From Brevibacillus panacihumi (lineage in GTDB: Bacteria > Bacillota > Bacilli > Brevibacillales > Brevibacillaceae), in assembly GCF_003710985.1 (NCBI RefSeq), contig NZ_RHHT01000003.1, positions 124,001 through 188,000 of the forward strand: DNA of 64,000 bases, read 5' to 3'. The notes beneath the pieces were generated by a model. It was not told where the DNA came from, made no database searches, and saw only the letters and a program-made list of their open reading frames with translations. Positions within the stretch are counted from its first letter, which is position 1; each line of letters begins with the position of its first letter. The position numbers were made by a program, and so were the translations under genes. Shown here one piece after another: positions 8,623 to 17,060 of the stretch.

Positions 8623-8633
8623 TTGTAATACAA
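8623..8633 (+). promoter_or_regulatory. GntR-type operator, upstream copy
   Basis: TTGTAATACAA is a perfect odd palindrome 62 bp before the second copy at 8685-8695. The pair brackets the regulator promoter, a layout compatible with looping or cooperative repression. Confidence 0.65.
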
Positions 8634-8655
8634 TATTCAATTTTTAGCGGAAAAA

Positions 8656-8697
8656 TTGACTTTTTTCTCAAAAACCCTTAATATTTGTATTACAAAT
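8656..8697 (+). promoter_or_regulatory. gntR promoter with operator over the -10 box
   Basis: TTGACT (8656-8661), 17-bp spacer, TAATAT (8679-8684) is a good sigma-A promoter. The 15-bp perfect palindrome ATTTGTATTACAAAT (8683-8697) overlaps the -10 box and start point, which predicts autorepression. Confidence 0.8.
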
Positions 8698-8717
8698 ACA
8701 AAGATCGGAGAATGGTC

Positions 8718-9407
8718 ATGTCGAAAGAAAAGCTGTCGCAGATGATTTCGCGAGAATTGTTAAAGATGATTGAGTCGGGCAAATACCCTCCAGGTTCAAA
8801 ATTGCCGACGGAGATGGAGTTGGCCAATCAATTTGGCGTAAGTAGAATCCCGATCCGGGAAGCCCTCAGTGTCCTTCGGGCAGCGGGTGTGATCAACTCC
8901 CGCCAAGGTGGAGGGAGCTTCGTCGAGGAGAATAACGGTCCCAACATCTTTGGCAACATCCACATTGAAAAAGACGATGCAGAAATTATCAGCCATCTTT
9001 TTGAGATGAGAAAAATCATGGAGCCTGAGGCTGCTTATCTGGCAGCCCTCAGGAGGACACCTGAACATCTGGAACGCATGCGGGAAGCACTGCGCTGGTT
9101 GGAAGAAGAGATGGCGGATGATAGTAAAATCGGAATGGAAGCCGACATGGAATTCCACCGGTCCATGATCCAGGCAACACTCAACCCGATCATGATCCAG
9201 GCGATGGAAAGTCTGTCTTCCCTGTACGAAAGAGCTTTGCAAATCACGCTGTTGCCCAACCTGGGATTAAAGCAGAAACGAAAAGCAGTCTACCAAGAGC
9301 ATCAGAACATCCTGCACGCGATCGAGATGGAAGAACCGGAACTGGCAAAAATTCAATGTATCATTCACCTCAAGAACGCGGAGAAAAAACTGGATCTGTT
9401 TTTCTAG
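8718..9407 (+). CDS. GntR/FadR-family transcriptional regulator
   Basis: A 229-residue regulator with an N-terminal winged helix (PPGSKLPTEMELANQFGVSRIPIREAL, about residues 24-50, followed by the GGGSFV wing) and a C-terminal FCD all-helical ligand domain containing the FadR-type ExxxAA segment (MRKIMEPEAAYLAA). FCD regulators usually bind organic acids, often hydroxyacids such as lactate, glycolate or gluconate. ATG 8718 follows CGGAG by 7 nt; ATG 8712 is possible. Identical operator palindromes at its own promoter, at lhgO and at the hydrolase row make it the likely local regulator, probably a repressor relieved by the substrate. Confidence 0.9.
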   Translation: MSKEKLSQMISRELLKMIESGKYPPGSKLPTEMELANQFGVSRIPIREALSVLRAAGVINSRQGGGSFVEENNGPNIFGNIHIEKDDAEIISHLFEMRKIMEPEAAYLAALRRTPEHLERMREALRWLEEEMADDSKIGMEADMEFHRSMIQATLNPIMIQAMESLSSLYERALQITLLPNLGLKQKRKAVYQEHQNILHAIEMEEPELAKIQCIIHLKNAEKKLDLFF

Positions 9408-9429
9408 ACAAACAACATGAGGAGAAAAA

Positions 9430-10842
9430 ATGGAAAAGATGACAGAAGGACATATCAAAGAGATTCGCGATATCGTGAAAACCGGCCAAGTGCTGACAAA
9501 GGAAAGTGATCGTTTCAGCTATTCGTTTGACGCTTCATTTGGAACCTACCTTCCCGATGTGGTCATCCAGACCAAGAGCGTGGAGGAGTTGGCTGCTCTG
9601 GTCAAGCTTGCGAACCGCGAGAAAATTCCCGTGTATCCCCGAGGGCAGGGAACCAGTCTAAGCGGAGGCCCCCTCCCGGTCAAAGGCGGAATGGTCATCG
9701 ATCTGTCTGTCATGGACGACCTGCTGGAAGTGGATGAAGAAGATCTGGTTGCCATTGTCTCTCCCGGGGTCCTGACCGCCGATATTCACAAAGCGGCCGA
9801 GAAAAAAGGCCTGATGTATCCACCCGACCCCAGCAGCTCGCATGTTTCCACGATCGGAGGAAATCTGGCCGAGAATTCCGGGGGGCCGCGCGGTTTGAAG
9901 TACGGAGTGACGAAGGATTATGTGATCGGTTTGGAACTGATCACGCCAGAAGGGGAAATCATTCGCACCGGGGGAAAAACCGTCAAAAACGTCACCGGGT
10001 ATGACTTGACCAAATTGGTCGTCGGGTCGGAAGGGACGTTGGGGATTATCACCAAAGCTGTACTTCGTCTGATTCCCAAGCCACCTGCTTCCGAGACGGT
10101 GATGGCGATTTTCGACAGCCTGGTAGACGCGGGACGAGCGATTTCCTTGATCTTAACTTCTGGAATTCTGCCCTCCAAAATGGAACTGATGGACCAAGCC
10201 TCGATGACAGCTGTAGAGAATTACAAGCCGTCTGGATTGCCCACGGATGCAGAAGCCTTGATTTTGATTGAATTGGACGGACATCCGGCGGCGATTCGCG
10301 ATGAAGCGGAACAGGTGCGTCATGTCTGCCAGAAAATTGGAGCAAGGGAAGTTCGCATCCCGCAAACGAAGGAAGAAAAGGAAGAGGTATGGAAGGCGAG
10401 AAAGCTGGTTTCTCCCGCGATCGTGAGGGTGAAGCCGACGAAGATTTCCGAAGATGCTACGGTTCCGCGCAGCAAAATTCCGGAAATGTGCCGCCGACTG
10501 CAAGAAATCAAGGAAAAATACCAAATCCACCTCGTCGTTTTTGGTCATGTGGGAGACGGAAATCTTCACCCCAATATTATCGCGGACAAGTCTGACAAAG
10601 AAGAGATGGCGCGTGTGGAAAAAGCCGTTGCGGAAATTTTTGAGGCGGCCGTCCAGCTCGGCGGAACGTTGTCGGGTGAGCACGGAATCGGCCTGATGAA
10701 GGCTCCGTTTATGGAAATGGAATTAGGTGCGGCTGGTCTCGATATGATGAAGCGTATCAAACAGGCTTGGGACCCGAACAACATTATGAACCCTGGCAAA
10801 ATTTTTCCTGAACCGGGACAAAAGTTGGTGTTGAGCGAATGA
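9430..10842 (+). CDS. glcD: FAD-linked D-2-hydroxyacid dehydrogenase, GlcD family
   Basis: A 470-residue flavoprotein of the PCMH/VAO family, the catalytic subunit of glycolate/D-lactate/D-2-hydroxyacid dehydrogenases. The FAD segment YPRGQGTSLSGGPLP lies near residue 75, PDPSSSHVSTIGGNLAENSGGPRGLKYG near residue 135, and the C-terminal cap has HVGDGNLHPN and SGEHGIGL. ATG 9430 follows AGGAG, 22 nt after gntR, so it is probably co-transcribed with the regulator. Its stop overlaps the start of the Fe-S subunit gene (ATGA). The enzyme probably acts on the D form of a 2-hydroxyacid; the exact acid is open. Confidence 0.88.
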   Translation: MEKMTEGHIKEIRDIVKTGQVLTKESDRFSYSFDASFGTYLPDVVIQTKSVEELAALVKLANREKIPVYPRGQGTSLSGGPLPVKGGMVIDLSVMDDLLEVDEEDLVAIVSPGVLTADIHKAAEKKGLMYPPDPSSSHVSTIGGNLAENSGGPRGLKYGVTKDYVIGLELITPEGEIIRTGGKTVKNVTGYDLTKLVVGSEGTLGIITKAVLRLIPKPPASETVMAIFDSLVDAGRAISLILTSGILPSKMELMDQASMTAVENYKPSGLPTDAEALILIELDGHPAAIRDEAEQVRHVCQKIGAREVRIPQTKEEKEEVWKARKLVSPAIVRVKPTKISEDATVPRSKIPEMCRRLQEIKEKYQIHLVVFGHVGDGNLHPNIIADKSDKEEMARVEKAVAEIFEAAVQLGGTLSGEHGIGLMKAPFMEMELGAAGLDMMKRIKQAWDPNNIMNPGKIFPEPGQKLVLSE

Positions 10843-12173
10843 AACCAGATGAACAACAGCTTGCCGCTTTGCGCAGCGAATTGAATTACGACAAGACGAA
10901 TAAATGTGTGCAGTGCGGGTATTGTCTGCCGGCGTGTCCGACTTACTTGACGATGGGAGTGGAAACACACTCCCCCCGCGGTCGCATCAACCTGGTCAAG
11001 ATGGCGGGAGAAGGCAAGATCAAGGATTTGTCCGTTCTGGAAGAGCCGTTGGATCTGTGTCTGGGATGCCGGGCTTGCGAAACCGTTTGTCCGACTGGTG
11101 TTGAATACGGCGCCATTCTGGAATCCGCCCGTGCTGCCATCACGCGGAGAAAAACGTTCACAGTCCCGCAAAAGGCGATGCGCAATCTTTTGTTCAAAAA
11201 GGTATTCCCCAGCCGTAAAGCAATGAATCTGATCGGCAATGCGATGTGGGTCTATGAAAAAAGCGGTGTCCAAAAGCTGGCGAGAAAGAGCGGATTGATG
11301 AACAAGCTGCCCGCGCATCTGGGTGAATTCGAAAAAATCACCCCGCCAGCCGTAGCGCCTGCGCAGCGTGCCAGTCTTCCTGCCTTTACGCCGGCTAAAG
11401 GAGAGCGCAAATACACGGTCGCGATGTTTGTCGGCTGTGTCATGGACGCCATGTTCCGCCGGATCAACCAGCTGTCTGTACAGCTTCTGGCGGAAGTCGG
11501 ATGTGATGTGATCGTCGTGGAAAATCAGACATGCTGCGGCGCTCTGCATGCCCACACGGGGGAACTTGACGAGAGCAAGAATTTGGCGAAGAGAAATATC
11601 CTTGCTTTTGCGCAAAACGATGTAGATTTCATCGTAAACAACGCGGGCGGATGCGGTGCGATGATGGTTGAATACGATCATCTATTGGCAGACGAACCGG
11701 AATGGGCGGAACGTGCGGAGCAATTTGTACGGAAAACGAAGGATATCTCCCAGGTTCTTGTCCTTTGCGGAGGCATACAGGGCGAAAAGAGGCCGGCTGA
11801 GAGAGTCACGTATCAGCGCTCTTGCCATATGACAAACGTGCAAAAAGTTACCGAAGAGCCTGTTTCGCTGTTGAAGAACCTGTCTCATGTGGATCTGATC
11901 GAGATGAATAATGCCAATATGTGCTGCGGCTCTGCGGGTATTTACAACATCGTGAACTACGATGCTTCGATGGAGATCCTGGATCATAAAATGAAGGATG
12001 TCAAAGAGACAGAAACGACGACGATTGTCACTACCAATCCGGGCTGTCTGTTGCAAATGAAGTTGGGAATCGAACGTGAAAATATGGGAGATCGGGTACG
12101 AGCCGTTCATCTGATTGAATATCTGGCAGAACGATCTGGCATGATCAACGCTGCGGACCAAAGCCTTTCCTAG
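10839..12173 (+). CDS. glcF: GlcF-type iron-sulfur subunit of 2-hydroxyacid dehydrogenase
   Basis: Electron-transfer partner of GlcD, 444 residues. Two ferredoxin-like CxxCxxCxxxC sets bind two 4Fe-4S clusters (Cys23, 26, 29, 33 and Cys74, 77, 80, 84), and two CCG domains follow, seen as TCCGALH and MCCGSAG. This is the GlcF/LutA/HdrD arrangement that passes electrons to the quinone pool. No membrane span is obvious, so it is likely peripheral. It starts inside the end of glcD with a 4-nt overlap, and its stop lies inside the stem of an intrinsic terminator, making it the last gene of the locus. Confidence 0.9.
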   Translation: MKPDEQQLAALRSELNYDKTNKCVQCGYCLPACPTYLTMGVETHSPRGRINLVKMAGEGKIKDLSVLEEPLDLCLGCRACETVCPTGVEYGAILESARAAITRRKTFTVPQKAMRNLLFKKVFPSRKAMNLIGNAMWVYEKSGVQKLARKSGLMNKLPAHLGEFEKITPPAVAPAQRASLPAFTPAKGERKYTVAMFVGCVMDAMFRRINQLSVQLLAEVGCDVIVVENQTCCGALHAHTGELDESKNLAKRNILAFAQNDVDFIVNNAGGCGAMMVEYDHLLADEPEWAERAEQFVRKTKDISQVLVLCGGIQGEKRPAERVTYQRSCHMTNVQKVTEEPVSLLKNLSHVDLIEMNNANMCCGSAGIYNIVNYDASMEILDHKMKDVKETETTTIVTTNPGCLLQMKLGIERENMGDRVRAVHLIEYLAERSGMINAADQSLS

Positions 12174-12190
12174 ATAGGAAGGGCTGTTTT
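12162..12190 (+). terminator. Intrinsic terminator at the end of glcF
   Basis: AGCCTTTCCT (12162-12171) pairs with AGGAAGGGCT (12176-12185) over a 4-nt loop and is followed by GTTTT. The stem includes the glcF stop codon. Confidence 0.65.
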
Positions 12191-12336
12191 GGTTCGATTT
12201 GCTTTCCGAAGAATCGCGCATTGATTCGACTGCCAAAAGTTGGTAGTCGCTCGTGAAGGATGACCGACTTTTTATAGCATTTATTTAGAATATGGTTCAT
12301 GCTAACCTAAGAAATAAAAAGAAGAGGAGATGAACC

Positions 12337-13083
12337 ATGGATAGAAACAGATTTTCAGCGATTGCCCACCAGCATCATGCATTTAGTAATCCAATCAATG
12401 AAGCTAAGCTTATGAAAATGATACAGCTGCTATCGCTCAAGCCACAAGATAAAGTGATTGACATTGGGGCAGGAAAATGTGAACTGTTGATTCGTCTAGT
12501 AGAAGAATTCAAAATTACAGGCACTGCGATTGAATTGTATGAGGGGGCCATTGAAGAAGCTAAAAGGAAAGCTACTAGCAGAATTCCTGAGGGCAGCATT
12601 GAGTATATTGTGGGTGATGCCAAGGCAGCTGTACAGAAACAAGAAGGTTATGATCTGGGGATATGCATTGGCTCCACCCATGCATTGGGCGGACTAGATA
12701 CTACCCTGCAAGCAATGAAACGCCTGGTAAACAAAAATGGCTATATTCTAATTGGTGAGGGCTACTGGAAACAGCGTCCTTGTTCGGAATATTTGCAAGC
12801 GCTTGGAGGAGCTGCAGAGTCTGATTTAAAAAGCCATGCCGAGAATGTAATAGTTGCAGAGGAATTAGGTATGGTTCCGCTCTGGTCTTATGTGGCAAAC
12901 GAAGATGACTGGGATGATTACGAATGGCTCTATTCTTCATCGATCGAAAATTATTGTCATGAGAATCCCGACGATCCAGATTGCGATGCCATGCTCGCAC
13001 GAATCAGGTCATGGAGAAGGACTTATTTGCAATGGGGGCGGGATACCCTGGGATTTGGATTGTATTTATTCCGTAATTCGTAA
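12337..13083 (+). CDS. Class I SAM-dependent methyltransferase
   Basis: A 248-residue cytoplasmic methyltransferase. Motif I is VIDIGAGKCEL (residues 40-50); the acidic end of strand 2 (AIEL) and the post-motif GDAKAAV and DLGICIGSTHALGG segments follow, so the Rossmann core is complete. The C-terminal third (EDDWDDYEWLYSSSIENYCHENPDDPDCD) is acidic and resembles small-molecule methyltransferases of Bacilli that I cannot name. ATG 12337 follows AAGAGGAG. It stands alone and converges with the DinB-fold gene 10 nt away. Acceptor substrate unknown. Confidence 0.85.
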   Translation: MDRNRFSAIAHQHHAFSNPINEAKLMKMIQLLSLKPQDKVIDIGAGKCELLIRLVEEFKITGTAIELYEGAIEEAKRKATSRIPEGSIEYIVGDAKAAVQKQEGYDLGICIGSTHALGGLDTTLQAMKRLVNKNGYILIGEGYWKQRPCSEYLQALGGAAESDLKSHAENVIVAEELGMVPLWSYVANEDDWDDYEWLYSSSIENYCHENPDDPDCDAMLARIRSWRRTYLQWGRDTLGFGLYLFRNS

Positions 13084-13093
13084 CAGTCGTTTA

Positions 13094-13591
13094 CTAGCAC
13101 AGTGCTTTCAGCTCTTTAATTTGCTCTATATGCCTTTGCTCGTGTAAATACAAGAGTTCAACCCATTGATCCAACGGCAGGTTGCCAAAGACAGGATTCT
13201 TTACTGTTATTGTCTTCAAGATCGATTTGTCATCGATCTGACTGAGAACATTCATGAATGTAGTTCGTGAATCGCTTAATAGTTGAATGATTTGCGGAAC
13301 TTGGAAAGGTTCTGAACTTGGTTCTGAAATTTCAGGCGCTTGAATCTTTTTCGTCCTATCTGACACATGCTGAATCGGTATGTGTTCTCCGTCGACTGGC
13401 TTCTTCTTTTCAAGTCCATACAGTATCGATTTTCCAAATAAAGTTTCCGTAATAAACAAATGATGACAAACCTGGGCTATACTCCATTTCTCCGCATCGA
13501 ATCGTCGATTGAAATCGTCAAAACTCAGTGAAGTAATCTCATGTAACAATTGCTCTCTAGTCTTACCTAGCTGATCTATTAATGTTTCCAT
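13094..13591 (-). CDS. DinB/YfiT-fold protein (putative metal-dependent thiol transferase family)
   Basis: A 165-residue four-helix-bundle protein of the DinB superfamily. Candidate metal-binding histidines are in VCHHLF (His43/44) and the C-terminal HEQRH (His150, His154), matching the three-histidine pattern of DinB/YfiT and bacillithiol-transferase-like proteins. AAAGGAG lies 6 nt before the ATG. Members are often stress-associated or transfer bacillithiol, but this copy has no neighbour that narrows the role. It has its own upstream region and ends convergently with the methyltransferase. Confidence 0.8.
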   Translation of the reverse strand: METLIDQLGKTREQLLHEITSLSFDDFNRRFDAEKWSIAQVCHHLFITETLFGKSILYGLEKKKPVDGEHIPIQHVSDRTKKIQAPEISEPSSEPFQVPQIIQLLSDSRTTFMNVLSQIDDKSILKTITVKNPVFGNLPLDQWVELLYLHEQRHIEQIKELKALC

Positions 13592-13996
13592 ACTACTTCT
13601 CCTTTCGATTGGCGAGTATCTGAAATTACTTATAGATAGGATATACCAGTGAGATGGAACTTTCTATTATCATAATGCAAGTGATAGACGATTTATGCCT
13701 AGAAAGTTGACCTACTATTCTCGAAAAAGTACCCTAGCTGTCATCGCTGCGGGCATTCTTTTTTCGGTGGATCTCATTCGCTATTTTGATAATCTCTTCG
13801 TTTGGAAGCGTCTTAGTGGAGCCGAAAAAGTTGAGCGCAACATACATTAAAATATTTCTTAATGTTAAACAGTTAACAATCAAAGGAAGACATTCGTGTA
13901 TAATACTATATATTCTAAATAGTCAAAAAACACAGAGATTGCGCTCTTTTTCCCATCGATGACGAAATGATGATGTACGAAAATGAGGTGAAGATA
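13592..13996. other. Intergenic region, 405 bp
   Basis: AT-rich divergent spacer between the DinB-fold gene and the alpha/beta hydrolase. It contains a 37-codon minus-strand frame (13734-13847) and a TATAAT-like box near 13901 that may serve the hydrolase. I see no repeat, RNA gene or transposon end. Confidence 0.4.
13734..13847 (-). CDS. Possible 37-residue peptide or gene remnant
   Basis: An ATG-to-TAG frame of 37 codons with protein-like composition (NFFGSTKTLPNEEIIKIAN, then a basic-polar tail RKKNARSDDS). No ribosome binding site precedes the ATG. It could be a small protein, or the left-over end of a decayed gene. No homologue is recognised. Confidence 0.2.
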   Translation of the reverse strand: MYVALNFFGSTKTLPNEEIIKIANEIHRKKNARSDDS

Positions 13997-14830
13997 GTGG
14001 GTACGATCACTTATACAAAAGAGACGGTTTGCTATACCCGGACGGATCGAGAAGAGCTGTATGCGGATCTTTATATCCCGGAAAAGGGAGCAGGGACTAC
14101 TCCTCTGTTAGTGATGATTCACGGCGGTGCTTGGAAAGCAGGCTCCAAAGAAATGAATCAGGAATGGGGACCGTTTTTGGCACAGCAGGGCTATTGTGTG
14201 ATGTCGATCGACTATCGGCTGGCAACGCCTGAGTATGCGACTTGGCCTGGCGTTACAGAAGATGTTCGCGCTGCGCTCGCCTATATGAGGGAGCATGCTG
14301 CCGAATATCAAGTAGATCCAGCGCGCGTTGGTCTGATCGGGGATTCCTGCGGGGCGCATCTCTCTATTCTATTGGGACTGGAAGAGGAATTCTCCCAATC
14401 GGTGCGAGCGATCGTCGGCGTATATGGCGTATACGATGTCAAGCAATGGTGGGAACACACGCAGACCAGCCGCACCGATGATCCAGTGGGATTATTCATG
14501 GGAGGCACGCCAAGCGAAATGCCGGATGCCTATCTGGAAGCATCGCCGATGTATCGTCTGGAACAGGCGCTTCAAAAAGGACAGATGAAAGAGACGCCCT
14601 TTCTCGTAGTCTGGGGAGATGAAGACGAGGTGGTGTCTTGCCAGCAGTCGAAGGATTTTGTTCAATTGCTTGCACGGTATCAGGTACCCCATAGAGCGAT
14701 TGAATATCCGGGCCACAAGCACTTCTGGTTTTCGATTCTTCCCTGGCTGGAGGGCGGAGGAATCGGCGATGAGCCGAATGCGCAACTCATCCCGGAGCTG
14801 CTTGATTTTTTGCAGGATTCACTGAAGTAG
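13997..14830 (+). CDS. Alpha/beta hydrolase, hormone-sensitive-lipase/BD-FAE-like esterase
   Basis: A 277-residue serine esterase. The oxyanion motif HGGAW is at residues 42-46, the nucleophile elbow GDSCGAH has Ser117, and the C-terminal part offers Asp in WGDEDEVV and His in PGHKHFW, completing the triad. This is the pattern of carboxylesterases and kynurenine-formamidase-like enzymes. I choose GTG 13997 because GAGGTGA lies 7 nt upstream; the earlier ATGs at 13967 and 13970 lack a site. No signal peptide, so cytoplasmic. Single gene ended by the terminator at 14855. Substrate unknown. Confidence 0.85.
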   Translation: MGTITYTKETVCYTRTDREELYADLYIPEKGAGTTPLLVMIHGGAWKAGSKEMNQEWGPFLAQQGYCVMSIDYRLATPEYATWPGVTEDVRAALAYMREHAAEYQVDPARVGLIGDSCGAHLSILLGLEEEFSQSVRAIVGVYGVYDVKQWWEHTQTSRTDDPVGLFMGGTPSEMPDAYLEASPMYRLEQALQKGQMKETPFLVVWGDEDEVVSCQQSKDFVQLLARYQVPHRAIEYPGHKHFWFSILPWLEGGGIGDEPNAQLIPELLDFLQDSLK

Positions 14831-14854
14831 CACGGCAATGACTGGCGAACATGG

Positions 14855-14890
14855 AAAAGGCCGCCTGGCTATGAGAGCTGGCGGCCTTTT
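14855..14890. terminator. Bidirectional intrinsic terminator
   Basis: AAAAGGCCGCC (14855-14865) pairs perfectly with GGCGGCCTTTT (14880-14890). T- and A-runs at both ends let it serve the hydrolase on plus and the chemotaxis receptor on minus. Confidence 0.85.
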
Positions 14891-14904
14891 GTCGTCGTTA
14901 TGCA

Positions 14905-16623
14905 CTACATTTTAAAAGTGTTCAGCATTTGTTTTAGCTCAGTTGTTTTCTCCAAGAGCTGATTCATGGATTGCGACATGTGCTCCATGTTTTCAAGTTG
15001 TTCATTTGCTGCTTTGGTCATGTTGGAGGCGGCAACCTCTGCTTGTCTCGCAATGGAGATATTCTCCTGGAAAGCAGCCGTAATTTCCTCAGAACCTGCA
15101 GACAGCTGTTCCGATACGGCCGAAACTTCATGAATTTGCTCGGTCACATGCTTAATTTCTTTCAGGATACCGCTGAACAGAGTTCCGGTTTCCTTTACAA
15201 TCTGTACGCCGGCATCCACATTATTCGTTACGATATCCATGGTATCAATGACTTCTCTCGTATCGTCCTTTGTTTCTTGAATAATTTGAATGATTTGCTG
15301 AGCTGACATGGTGGATTGCTCCGCCAGCTTCCGCACCTCATCCGCAACAACAGCGAATCCTCTTCCATGCTCGCCCGCGCGTGCTGCTTCGATGGCAGCA
15401 TTTAAAGCCAACAGATTGGTTTGATCGGCAATCGCCGTAATAGCCGAAACAATGGTCTCAATTTCCTTCGATTTTTCATCCAAGTTTTTCACAGACAAAG
15501 CAGAATTTGCGACAGAGCTCTGGATCAAGGCCATTTGCTCCAGTGTCTTTTGGATATAACCGGCGCCTGTTTCCGATTCCGTAAAGGTTTTCGTAGCCGA
15601 TTCCGATACCTCGGAGGCTGATTCCGCGATCCGTTGAATGCCAATCGCCATTTCTTCAATCGCTGTTCCGCTTTCCTCAGAACGCGCCACTTGTGTTTGA
15701 GCCCCACTTGCCACTTCTTTCATGGAGAGTGTCGTTTCATTTGTCGTAGCATGGGTTAGCTCAATAATTTGCAGCAACTCCTTTGAGGCATGTGCAGTGT
15801 CATCAGAGGTTTGTTTCACTTTCGACATGATCTCGCGAACATCTGTAACCATTTTATTGAAATCGTTGGCTAACATCCCGAGCTCATCTTTCTTCCGAAT
15901 TTGTAAGGAAACGCTAAAGTCACCATTACTGAGCTTTGCAAATGCTTGTTGGATGTCTTGGATGGGAGCAAGCATGCGTTTTGTAGTAAAAAATTGCACA
16001 ATCAAAACGATCAAGATTACGAAGATCAATACAATGGAGCTGCTTTTCAATAGTTCCAACTGTGCCTTCGAAATGATCGAGGCATCGATATCGAGTCCAA
16101 AATATTTGTGGATGGAACCATCTGCTTCTTTTAACGGGATGAGTACAGAGACCCATGTTCCGATGTCATCGGTGTACGGCTCCGTTGTCACCGCTTCGCC
16201 CGTTTCGAGCATCTCTCTTACTTTGTTGGCGAGTATGTCTGGCTGGGCGTAAAAGTCCCCTGGGCCAATCTGCAATTCCTGTTTCAACATTTCGACAATA
16301 TGGGTTGGCGATAGGATGATGGAGGTTTCATTGCCGTTCTGCAGCTCGGTTCCAAAGAAGTAAGCTTGTGCGATTTGCGGGTAACGTTCGGAAATGAGGT
16401 CGAGCTGCTTAACCAATTCTGCATCGCTCTGAGTCAAATCCTTGCCCTTGAATGACTCAAGCGCGTAATTGCCGAACCCAATGGCCTGCTGCTGAAACGA
16501 TTCCAAAAATACCTTTCCCTGGATGTAGGAACTGGCGATGGTAATGATGATCCCCGTAATTAATATATAAATGGTTGACGAAAGAATACTTTTCCCAAAA
16601 ATGGATTGAAGTCTAAGTTTCAA
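14905..16623 (-). CDS. Methyl-accepting chemotaxis protein
   Basis: Transmembrane chemoreceptor of about 572 residues. An N-terminal membrane span (about 12-32) precedes a 160-residue extracellular ligand domain, probably of Cache type; a second span (about 200) leads to HAMP and a long coiled-coil signalling domain with the CheA/CheW hairpin tip ([18 protein letters not shown], then [18 protein letters not shown]). The start is TTG 16623, because AGAGGAGG lies 8 nt upstream and translation begins MKLRLQ; an ATG at 16665 has no site. A sigma-D-like promoter lies 86 bp upstream. Ligand unknown. Confidence 0.92.
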   Translation of the reverse strand: MKLRLQSIFGKSILSSTIYILITGIIITIASSYIQGKVFLESFQQQAIGFGNYALESFKGKDLTQSDAELVKQLDLISERYPQIAQAYFFGTELQNGNETSIILSPTHIVEMLKQELQIGPGDFYAQPDILANKVREMLETGEAVTTEPYTDDIGTWVSVLIPLKEADGSIHKYFGLDIDASIISKAQLELLKSSSIVLIFVILIVLIVQFFTTKRMLAPIQDIQQAFAKLSNGDFSVSLQIRKKDELGMLANDFNKMVTDVREIMSKVKQTSDDTAHASKELLQIIELTHATTNETTLSMKEVASGAQTQVARSEESGTAIEEMAIGIQRIAESASEVSESATKTFTESETGAGYIQKTLEQMALIQSSVANSALSVKNLDEKSKEIETIVSAITAIADQTNLLALNAAIEAARAGEHGRGFAVVADEVRKLAEQSTMSAQQIIQIIQETKDDTREVIDTMDIVTNNVDAGVQIVKETGTLFSGILKEIKHVTEQIHEVSAVSEQLSAGSEEITAAFQENISIARQAEVAASNMTKAANEQLENMEHMSQSMNQLLEKTTELKQMLNTFKM

Positions 16624-16708
16624 AATACGTGTCCTCCTCTTGTACAAAATGTCATGATGAAGCAAACTGAATCTAGAAAGATTTCCTAATAATTCCCTCC
16701 TATATTTT

Positions 16709-16734
16709 CTATCGACTATTTCGGAAAACTATTA
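16709..16734 (-). promoter_or_regulatory. Sigma-D-like promoter of the chemoreceptor
   Basis: On the minus strand TAAT (16734-16731), 14-bp spacer, GTCGATAG (16716-16709) resembles the motility sigma factor consensus TAAA-N15-GCCGATAT with three mismatches in all. Chemoreceptors are typical sigma-D targets. Confidence 0.4.
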
Positions 16735-16988
16735 CATATCTATATCTATTTTCCATTACCCATTGCCGGAAAAAGTTAAACGGCCCTTACGAAATATTTA
16801 ACTGTATGTTTTATAAATTTTGAAAATTTTAATTACTGCTAAACTACCGCTGACTTCATACCTCCTCAACCGTGATCATGGCTGCCGTCCATACCTTTTT
16901 GCTAACATAAATGAATAGAGTAGTAGGTAAACGAAGTATAGCGATGAAAATTATCTGAATATTGAATAGCTTACATGGAAGGTTATGG

Positions 16989-17017
16989 TTGGTCAATATT
17001 AACAAAAATATTATAGT
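16989..17017 (+). promoter_or_regulatory. Sigma-A promoter of the HExxH gene
   Basis: TTGGTC (16989-16994), 17-bp spacer, TATAGT (17012-17017), 43 bp before the start codon. Confidence 0.55.
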
Positions 17018-17060
17018 GTTTGTTTATATTTACTAAAACGTCAGTTAAGGAGGGGGAGAA

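Larger units (their letters stand above)
16624..17060. other. Divergent intergenic region, 437 bp
   Basis: Very AT-rich spacer between the chemoreceptor and the protease-like gene. It holds a sigma-D-like promoter for the former and a sigma-A promoter for the latter; no other gene, RNA or mobile element is evident. Confidence 0.5.

Noticed and set aside
10566-11681. Minus-strand open frame of 371 codons opposite glcD/glcF
   Set aside because: Opposite two genes with complete Fe-S and FAD motifs; no start signal.
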